Assembly (NCBI RefSeq): GCF_028618695.1
Contig: NZ_JAQIVI010000139.1
Location: forward strand, 1-9,214
Origin: Natrinema soli
GTDB lineage: Archaea; Halobacteriota; Halobacteria; Halobacteriales; Natrialbaceae
Reading direction: 5' to 3'
DNA length: 9,214 nucleotides
Part shown: piece by piece, positions 5,413-9,214 of the stretch
How positions within the stretch are numbered: the first letter of the stretch is position 1
Layout: every line of letters begins with the position of its first letter
The notes under the pieces: generated by a model
The model's input: the letters and a program-made list of their open reading frames with translations, nothing else
What the model was told of the DNA's origin: nothing
Database searches by the model: none
Position numbers and translations under genes: made by a program

Positions 5413-5643
5413 CTAGCCCATCGCGATGTACGTCTTCGTCTCGGTGACGCCGTCGAGTCCCCGCATGCTCGAGGAGACGGCCTGGAGCACCTCGTAGACC
5501 TCGGACGCGTCGACCTCCGCGATGATGTCGTAGTTGCCCGCGACGATGTGGGCGTCGGCGACCGACTCCAGGTCGCCGATCTCCGCGAGCAGGCCCTCGG
5601 ACTTTCCGGCGGCGGTCTTCACCATGATGAACGCGTGGACCAT
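5413..5643 (-). CDS. Stand-alone RAM (Lrp/AsnC ligand-binding) protein, upstream paralogue
   Basis: A 76-residue RAM domain without a DNA-binding part. The core AHIVAGNYDII (31-41) and the TYIAMG ending mirror the paralogue at 4207-4437; 28 of 76 positions agree without gaps, most in the N-terminal strand, the AHIVAG loop and the C-terminus. An in-frame ATG at 5667 would add eight residues (MPGCTTPP), but it lies only a few bases downstream of the TATA-like box, and 5643 gives the same length as the paralogue, so I use 5643. It sits upstream of trkA, separated by 217 bases and a second promoter, so the two genes need not be co-transcribed. A role as amino-acid or effector sensor for K+ transport, possibly forming mixed assemblies with the paralogue, is inference. 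Confidence 0.87.
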   Translation of the reverse strand: MVHAFIMVKTAAGKSEGLLAEIGDLESVADAHIVAGNYDIIAEVDASEVYEVLQAVSSSMRGLDGVTETKTYIAMG

Positions 5644-5668
5644 CGGAGGTGTGGTACACCCTGGCACG

Positions 5669-5674
5669 ACTAAA
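5669..5674 (-). promoter_or_regulatory. TATA-like box of the 5413 RAM gene
   Basis: On the minus strand this reads TTTAGT, centred about 28 bases before ATG 5643. It decides against the longer start at 5667. Confidence 0.5.
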
Positions 5675-5749
5675 GCCTTTGCCCGAAGCCGCCGTCTCCG
5701 ACGAGAATTGCCGCGGTGGAACGGTGGACGGACGAATCGATGGACGAAG

Positions 5750-6355
5750 TCAGCGCGACTCGCCGACCGCTTCGGCCAGCGCGTCCGTCGCCGCCTCGAG
5801 CACCGCCTCGGGCGACTGCGTCGCGTCGACGCGGACGAACCGATCGGGGTCGCGCTCGAGCAGTCGCTCGTAGTTGTCCCGAACCGACGCGAGGTACTCG
5901 GCGCGTTCGAACTTGTTCGTCGTCCCCGCGCGAGCCGCGGCGGTTTCGGGGTCGATATCGAGGTAGATCGTCAGATCGGGATCGATCGAAAACGGCCGAT
6001 GAATATCGACGACGTACTCGAGCGGATCCGCGAGATCGTAGCCCTCGGCCGCTGTGAGCGTCGCGCCCTGATAGGCGAAGCGCGAGTCGGAGTAGCGATC
6101 GGAGACCACGAGGTCGCCGCGCTCGAGGGCGGGTTCGATCACCCGCGAGAGGTGATCCGCGTGATCGGCGGTGTAGAGGAAGAGTTCCGCCAGCGGATCG
6201 GCGTCGTCGTCCTCGATCGAGCGGTAGACGGCCTCGCCGTACCAGGAATCGTCCGTGGGTTCGCGCGTGAACGTGGCCTCGGGATACCGCTCGTGCAAGG
6301 CCTCCCAGACCGTCGTCTTGCCGCTGCCGTCTAATCCCTCGAGCGTGACGAGCAT
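5750..6355 (-). CDS. tmk: Thymidylate kinase (dTMP kinase)
   Basis: A cytosolic nucleoside monophosphate kinase of 201 aa (usual length about 195-215). It transfers the ATP phosphate to dTMP, giving dTDP for DNA synthesis. Motifs in order: P-loop GLDGSGKTT at 7-15; REP at 31-33, the position of the TREP motif that contacts dTMP; DRY at 86-88 and the following SDSRFAYQG (89-97), the signature of the family; a LID region around residues 140-152 ([13 protein letters not shown]). After the common TREP the sequence goes TDDSWYG rather than the bacterial GGT, a variation I associate with archaeal forms. It is divergent from the SDR gene at 6460 with 104 bases between. A weak TATA-like sequence (TTGTAGT on minus, 6379-6385) is at the right distance. 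It ends 106 bases before the next minus-strand gene, which has its own promoter, so it is probably a single-gene transcript. Confidence 0.94.
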   Translation of the reverse strand: MLVTLEGLDGSGKTTVWEALHERYPEATFTREPTDDSWYGEAVYRSIEDDDADPLAELFLYTADHADHLSRVIEPALERGDLVVSDRYSDSRFAYQGATLTAAEGYDLADPLEYVVDIHRPFSIDPDLTIYLDIDPETAAARAGTTNKFERAEYLASVRDNYERLLERDPDRFVRVDATQSPEAVLEAATDALAEAVGESR

Positions 6356-6378
6356 GGTCGACCCTCGTCGTGACGGGT

Positions 6379-6385
6379 ACTACAA
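6379..6385 (-). promoter_or_regulatory. Weak TATA-like box of tmk
   Basis: On the minus strand this reads TTGTAGT, 24-30 bases before ATG 6355. Supported by position only; the sequence match is poor. Confidence 0.3.
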
Positions 6386-6431
6386 TCTGTCGAGAGCCTC
6401 GAACGGGCCACGCGGTATCGCCGCCCATCTA

Positions 6432-6437
6432 TTTATC
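6432..6437 (+). promoter_or_regulatory. TATA box of the SDR gene
   Basis: TTTATC is centred about 26 bases before ATG 6460. It identifies 6460 rather than the in-frame ATG at 6370 as the start, since the longer form would begin upstream of the promoter. Confidence 0.65.
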
Positions 6438-6459
6438 GCTGCGAAATCACGTTTCGGCC

Positions 6460-7380
6460 ATGAAGATCCTCGTCGCCGGCGGCACCGGCTTCATCGGCAC
6501 GAACCTGTGTGCGGAACTGGTCGAACGCGGCCACGAGGTGACGGCGCTCTCTCGGTCGCCGGATGACGGCGGGCTCCCTGACGGCGTCGAATCGGCGATG
6601 GGCGACGTCAGCGCCTACGACTCGATCGTCGACACCGTCGCAGGTCACGACGCCGTCGTCAATCTGGTCTCGCTCTCGCCGCTGTTCGAACCGCCCCGCG
6701 GGACGAGCCACCGGGAAGTCCACCTCCGGGGCACGGAGAACCTCGTTCGCGCCGCCGAGGCCGGCGGCGTCGGTCGGTTTCTACAGATGAGCGCGCTCGG
6801 GGCCGATCCGAACGGCGCTACCGCGTTCATTCGCGCCAAGGGCGAGGCGGAAGCGGTAGTCCGCGACTCCGCGCTCGAGTGGACGATCGTTCGCCCGTCG
6901 GTCGTCTTCGGCGACGGCGGCGAGTTCGTCGAGTTCACGAAAACGCTGACGACGCCGTACCTGACGGCGTTGCCCGGCGGTGGAAAGACGCGGTTTCAAC
7001 CCATCTGGGTCGGTGATCTCGTCCCCATGCTGACCGACGCGCTCGAAGACGACGCGCATATCGGCGAGACCTACGAACTCGCCGGCCCGCAGGTCGTCAC
7101 GCTCGCGGACGTGACGGAGCTCGCTTACGACGCCGAGGGAAAAGACGTCAGGATCATTCCGATCCCGATGGGACTGGCCAAACTCGGACTTTCGGCGATC
7201 GGTCCGCTGCCGTTCGTTCCGTTCGGCCCGGATCAGGCTCGCTCGCTCGAGTTCGACAACACCGTCGACGAAAACGACGTGACCGTCTTCGGCCGAGATC
7301 CGGCGGCGATGACGACGCTCGGCGCGTCTCTCGGCCGCAACGGGACGGACCGTCGGGAACGATCGGCGAAAACGGCCTGA
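6460..7380 (+). CDS. NDUFA9-like atypical short-chain dehydrogenase (NAD(P)-binding)
   Basis: A 306-residue Rossmann protein of the extended/atypical SDR group, often annotated in haloarchaea as 'complex I NDUFA9 subunit family' or NAD(P)H-binding protein. The N-terminus MKILVAGGTGFIG carries the dinucleotide loop GGTGFIG (7-13). A VVNLVSLSP stretch (67-74) follows, then MSALGA (110-115) at the usual active-site Ser position and WTIVRPSVVFGDGGEF (141-156). At the YxxxK position the sequence is FIRAK (Phe123, Lys127), so the catalytic tyrosine appears to be missing; this points to a binding, regulatory or isomerase-type role, not a classical dehydrogenase. Residues about 240-275 include a hydrophobic, proline-rich stretch (IIPIPMGLAKLGLSAIGPLPFVPFGP) that may touch the membrane or a quinone-related partner. 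It has its own leaderless promoter and stands divergent from tmk. The physiological substrate is unknown. Confidence 0.85.
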   Translation: MKILVAGGTGFIGTNLCAELVERGHEVTALSRSPDDGGLPDGVESAMGDVSAYDSIVDTVAGHDAVVNLVSLSPLFEPPRGTSHREVHLRGTENLVRAAEAGGVGRFLQMSALGADPNGATAFIRAKGEAEAVVRDSALEWTIVRPSVVFGDGGEFVEFTKTLTTPYLTALPGGGKTRFQPIWVGDLVPMLTDALEDDAHIGETYELAGPQVVTLADVTELAYDAEGKDVRIIPIPMGLAKLGLSAIGPLPFVPFGPDQARSLEFDNTVDENDVTVFGRDPAAMTTLGASLGRNGTDRRERSAKTA

Positions 7381-7410
7381 CGTTCAGATCGATGTCGTCG
7401 TCGCTCACAG

Positions 7411-7435
7411 CGTCCGATCACGTCGCGATCGGGCG
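7411..7435 (+). terminator. Stem-loop after the SDR gene
   Basis: Arms CGTCCGATC (7411-7419) and GATCGGGCG (7427-7435) pair over nine positions with one T-G wobble, around a seven-base loop, 30 bases after the stop. AT-rich sequence follows from about 7446. A terminator or 3' UTR structure is plausible. Confidence 0.35.
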
Positions 7436-7540
7436 CGAGAGAACACCTAACCTTAAAAAACAGTATGAGACGGAGTAAACGGCGTTTTCGAGATCGGAGA
7501 ATCGGTGCAAATACCACCCCAGTCGACCGATACGGAAGAA

Positions 7541-7547
7541 TATTAAA
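7541..7547 (+). promoter_or_regulatory. Possible distal TATA box of cetZ1
   Basis: TATTAAA in an AT-rich stretch, 82-88 bases before ATG 7629. Use of this box would put the start of transcription near 7572 and leave a leader of roughly 55 bases containing the 7585-7614 dyad as an RNA hairpin. Confidence 0.35.
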
Positions 7548-7576
7548 GGAAACGTGAAATTCAGCTCAGCACAAGA

Positions 7577-7583
7577 CTTATAA
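7577..7583 (+). promoter_or_regulatory. Proximal TATA box of cetZ1
   Basis: CTTATAA, 46-52 bases before ATG 7629. The start of transcription is expected near 7606, inside the 7585-7614 dyad, giving a leader of about 20-25 bases rather than a leaderless mRNA. Confidence 0.5.
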
Positions 7584-7584
7584 C

Positions 7585-7614
7585 CTCCATTGCACTGGTA
7601 CCAATGCAACGGAG
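7585..7614. promoter_or_regulatory. 30-bp imperfect dyad in the cetZ1 promoter
   Basis: The two halves pair at 13 of 15 positions about the centre GGTACC (7597-7602); the mismatches are 7589/7610 and 7595/7604. The inner part (7590-7609) pairs at 9 of 10. It lies directly downstream of the proximal TATA box and covers the expected start of transcription, a classic place for a dimeric repressor. A TTG at 7590 inside it opens the cetZ1 frame but is not a likely start. Confidence 0.55.
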
Positions 7615-7628
7615 CCCCCAAACAAACA

Positions 7629-8807
7629 ATGAAGCTGGCGATGATCGGATTCGGACAGGCCGGTGGCAAAATCGTCGATCGATTCCTCGATTACGACGAT
7701 CGGACGGGTAGCGGAATCGTCCGCGCGGCGATTGCCGTCAACTCCGCGAAGGCGGACCTCATCGGTCTCGATAATATACCACAGGAGAATCGCGTACTCA
7801 TCGGCCAGGCCCGCGTCAAGGGCCACGGCGTGGGTGCTGACAACGAACTCGGCGCGGAAGTCGCCGAGGAGGACATCGACGAGGTACAGAACGCCATCGA
7901 CTCGATCCCGACCCACGAGGTCGACGCCTTTCTGATCGTCGCCGGCATGGGCGGCGGTACCGGTTCCGGTGGCGCGCCCGTCCTCGCCAAACACCTCAAG
8001 CGGATCTACACGATCCCGGTCTACGGCCTCGGCGTCCTGCCGGGGACGGACGAAGGCGGGATTTACACGCTCAACGCGGCGAGATCGTTTCAGACGTTCG
8101 TCCGCGAGGTCGACAACCTGCTCGTCTTCGACAACGACTCGTGGCGACAGACCGGCGAGTCCATGGAAGGCGGCTACGACCAGATCAACGAGGAGATCGT
8201 CCGCCGATTCGGCATCCTCTTCGGCGCCGGCGAAGTCGGAGAGGGGCAGGAAGTCGCCGAGAGCGTCGTCGACTCCTCCGAGATCATCAACACGCTCTCC
8301 GGCGGTGGTGTCTCCACCGTCGGCTTCGCCTCGGAGGACGTCGAGGTGAACTCGGGCGGCGGCCTGCTCTCCCGGTTCACCGGCGACACCGGCGGCGACG
8401 ACAGTCTCGACGCCGCGAACACGACGAACCGCATCACGAGCCTCGTCCGCAAGGCCGCACTCGGCCGACTCACGCTCCCGTGTGAGATCGAAGGCACCGA
8501 GCGCGCCCTGCTCGTGCTCTCCGGACCCTCGGAGTATCTGAACCGGAAAGGCATCGAGCGCGGGCGGAAGTGGCTCGAGGAGGAAACGGGAAGCATGGAA
8601 GTTCGCGGCGGGGACTTCCCGCGCGGAGAGCCCGAAGTGGCTGCGGCCATCTTGCTCTCCGGCGTGACGAACGTCCCGCGGATCAAGCGACTGCAGCAGG
8701 TCGCGATCGAGGCCCAGGACAACATCGACGACATCCAGCAGGACAGCAGCGAGAACCTCGAGGAACTCGTCGAGGACGACGAGGACGAACTCGAGCCGCT
8801 GTTCTAG
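7629..8807 (+). CDS. cetZ1: CetZ1, tubulin/FtsZ-like cell-shape protein
   Basis: A 392-residue GTPase of the archaeal CetZ group, close to Haloferax volcanii CetZ1, which controls rod-shape development and motility. Features: N-terminal GFGQAGGK (7-14) nucleotide loop; the tubulin signature GGGTGSGG at 108-115; SFQTFVREVDNLLVFDND (153-170); and a T7 loop with Glu218 (DSSEIINTL), the residue needed for GTP hydrolysis by the next subunit in CetZ1. A Gly/Asp-rich loop (about 242-258) is the variable insertion of the family. The C-terminal half (about 265-370) is the second tubulin domain, and the acidic tail ends DDEDELEPLF, similar to the CetZ1 tail. ATG 7629 gives the conserved start MKLAMIGFGQAGGK; the in-frame TTG at 7590 would add 13 residues from within the promoter dyad. 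The protein should polymerise at the membrane/mid-cell and envelope. cofC follows on the same strand with its own promoter-like box. Confidence 0.97.
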   Translation: MKLAMIGFGQAGGKIVDRFLDYDDRTGSGIVRAAIAVNSAKADLIGLDNIPQENRVLIGQARVKGHGVGADNELGAEVAEEDIDEVQNAIDSIPTHEVDAFLIVAGMGGGTGSGGAPVLAKHLKRIYTIPVYGLGVLPGTDEGGIYTLNAARSFQTFVREVDNLLVFDNDSWRQTGESMEGGYDQINEEIVRRFGILFGAGEVGEGQEVAESVVDSSEIINTLSGGGVSTVGFASEDVEVNSGGGLLSRFTGDTGGDDSLDAANTTNRITSLVRKAALGRLTLPCEIEGTERALLVLSGPSEYLNRKGIERGRKWLEEETGSMEVRGGDFPRGEPEVAAAILLSGVTNVPRIKRLQQVAIEAQDNIDDIQQDSSENLEELVEDDEDELEPLF

Positions 8808-8836
8808 GCCGTCGTTCGTTCGAAAATCGCGAGCGG

Positions 8837-8866
8837 CCGGACTCGTGTCGGGGGGCACGAGGCCGG
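8837..8866 (+). terminator. Stem-loop after cetZ1
   Basis: Arms CCGGACTCGTG (8837-8847) and CACGAGGCCGG (8856-8866) pair at 10 of 11 positions around an eight-base, G-rich loop, 29 bases after the cetZ1 stop. There is no T-run right after it, so its role as terminator or 3' UTR stabiliser is open. Confidence 0.4.
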
Positions 8867-8878
8867 GAGCACACTCGC

Positions 8879-8906
8879 GCTTGCGGCGCGTATTGCTTGC
8901 GGCGCG
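8879..8906. repeat. Short tandem direct repeat GCTTGCGGCGCG
   Basis: The 12-mer occurs at 8879-8890 and 8895-8906, a 16-base period, in the cetZ1-cofC spacer. It is GC-rich and may be chance or a remnant of the hairpin-type intergenic DNA seen at 3281-3593. Confidence 0.4.
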
Positions 8907-8970
8907 GATCGCTCGCGATGTGGAGTACGCGACGTGTATTTCGCGACGGCGAGCGGGCGCACTCCGACGT

Positions 8971-8979
8971 GTTTTTGAG
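8971..8979 (+). promoter_or_regulatory. T-rich promoter box of cofC
   Basis: GTTTTTGAG, 30-38 bases before ATG 9009, the only T-rich stretch there. A short leader of a few bases is implied. It could alternatively be the T-run that ends the cetZ1 transcript. Confidence 0.35.
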
Positions 8980-9008
8980 CGCGCCCGAACTACCGCAACC
9001 AGATTCAG

Positions 9009-9214
9009 ATGCGCGTCCTGGTCCCGTTCGCCGCCGAGACGCCGAAGACTCGCCTCGAGTCCGCGCTCACGCCGGCCGAGCGCGGGGTGCTTTCCCGCGC
9101 CATGCTCGCAGACGTCCTCTGTGCGATCGTCGGCGCGGGACACGAGCCGAGGATCGTCTCGACTGCGCCGCTCGATCTCGAGGCGTTCGATCTCCCGGGC
9201 GAGGTCGCCGCGTC
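9009..9214 (+). CDS. cofC: 2-phospho-L-lactate guanylyltransferase CofC (5' part)
   Basis: The frame runs off the end of the window after 68 codons of a protein usually about 200-220 aa. The start MRVLVPFAAETPKTRLESALTPAERGVLSRAMLADVL is the family's N-terminus: a strand ending in PF, then the PKTRL motif (12-16) that binds the GTP phosphates, then the helix that follows it. Residues 45-55 (GHEPRIVSTAP) are the second strand of the nucleotide fold. The enzyme joins GTP and 2-phospho-L-lactate (or a related acid) to make the guanylylated precursor of coenzyme F420. I recall cofC beside cetZ1 in other haloarchaea. The rest of the gene and any cofG partner are outside the window. Confidence 0.86.
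   Translation, partial: MRVLVPFAAETPKTRLESALTPAERGVLSRAMLADVLCAIVGAGHEPRIVSTAPLDLEAFDLPGEVAA

Noticed and set aside
5413..5667. Longer start for the upstream RAM protein at 5667
   Set aside because: It lies right beside the TATA-like box, so it would be at or before the start of transcription; the extra residues do not match the paralogue.
7578..9143. A 521-codon frame antisense to cetZ1
   Set aside because: A mirror frame created by the strong codon bias of cetZ1; no recognisable domain.

Overview
The window is a stretch of haloarchaeal chromosome. It is GC-rich and its proteins are acidic. Several genes have a TATA-like box about 24-29 bases upstream of the ATG and no Shine-Dalgarno, as expected for leaderless haloarchaeal transcripts. 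The gene set is typically haloarchaeal: a PGF-CTERM surface protein, CetZ1, CofC and stand-alone RAM proteins beside TrkA. The style of the intergenic DNA makes me think of the Natrialbaceae (Natrinema/Haloterrigena type), but that is an impression, not a proof.

Layout. 1-501 is the 3' end of an exported cohesin-like PGF-CTERM protein. 593-1885 is an O-acetylhomoserine sulfhydrylase (metY). 1961-2350 and 2737-3273 are two conserved haloarchaeal proteins of unknown function. 3274-4206 is mostly hairpin-rich non-coding DNA. It carries one tiny, well-promoted two-TM protein (3770-3943). Two divergent, oppositely oriented copies of one mosaic repeat flank that gene. 4207-5643 (minus) holds a TrkA-type K+ regulator flanked by two 76-aa stand-alone RAM (Lrp/AsnC ligand-binding) proteins, the downstream one coupled through a TGATG overlap. 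5750-6355 (minus) is thymidylate kinase. Divergent from it, 6460-7380 is an NDUFA9-like atypical SDR. 7629-8807 is cetZ1, the tubulin-like cell-shape protein, preceded by an AT-rich promoter with a 30-bp dyad. 9009 to the end is the start of cofC (coenzyme F420 synthesis).

Most genes look singly promoted; the only clear operon is trkA plus the downstream RAM gene. The genes are largely housekeeping. The most unusual content is the repeat pair: four colinear conserved blocks (3281-3533 on +, and 4061-4198 read on -) separated by different short hairpins, nearly all with three-base loops. Each copy begins a few bases after the stop codon of a gene and runs in that gene's direction. I see no complete mobile element, CRISPR array, tRNA or rRNA.
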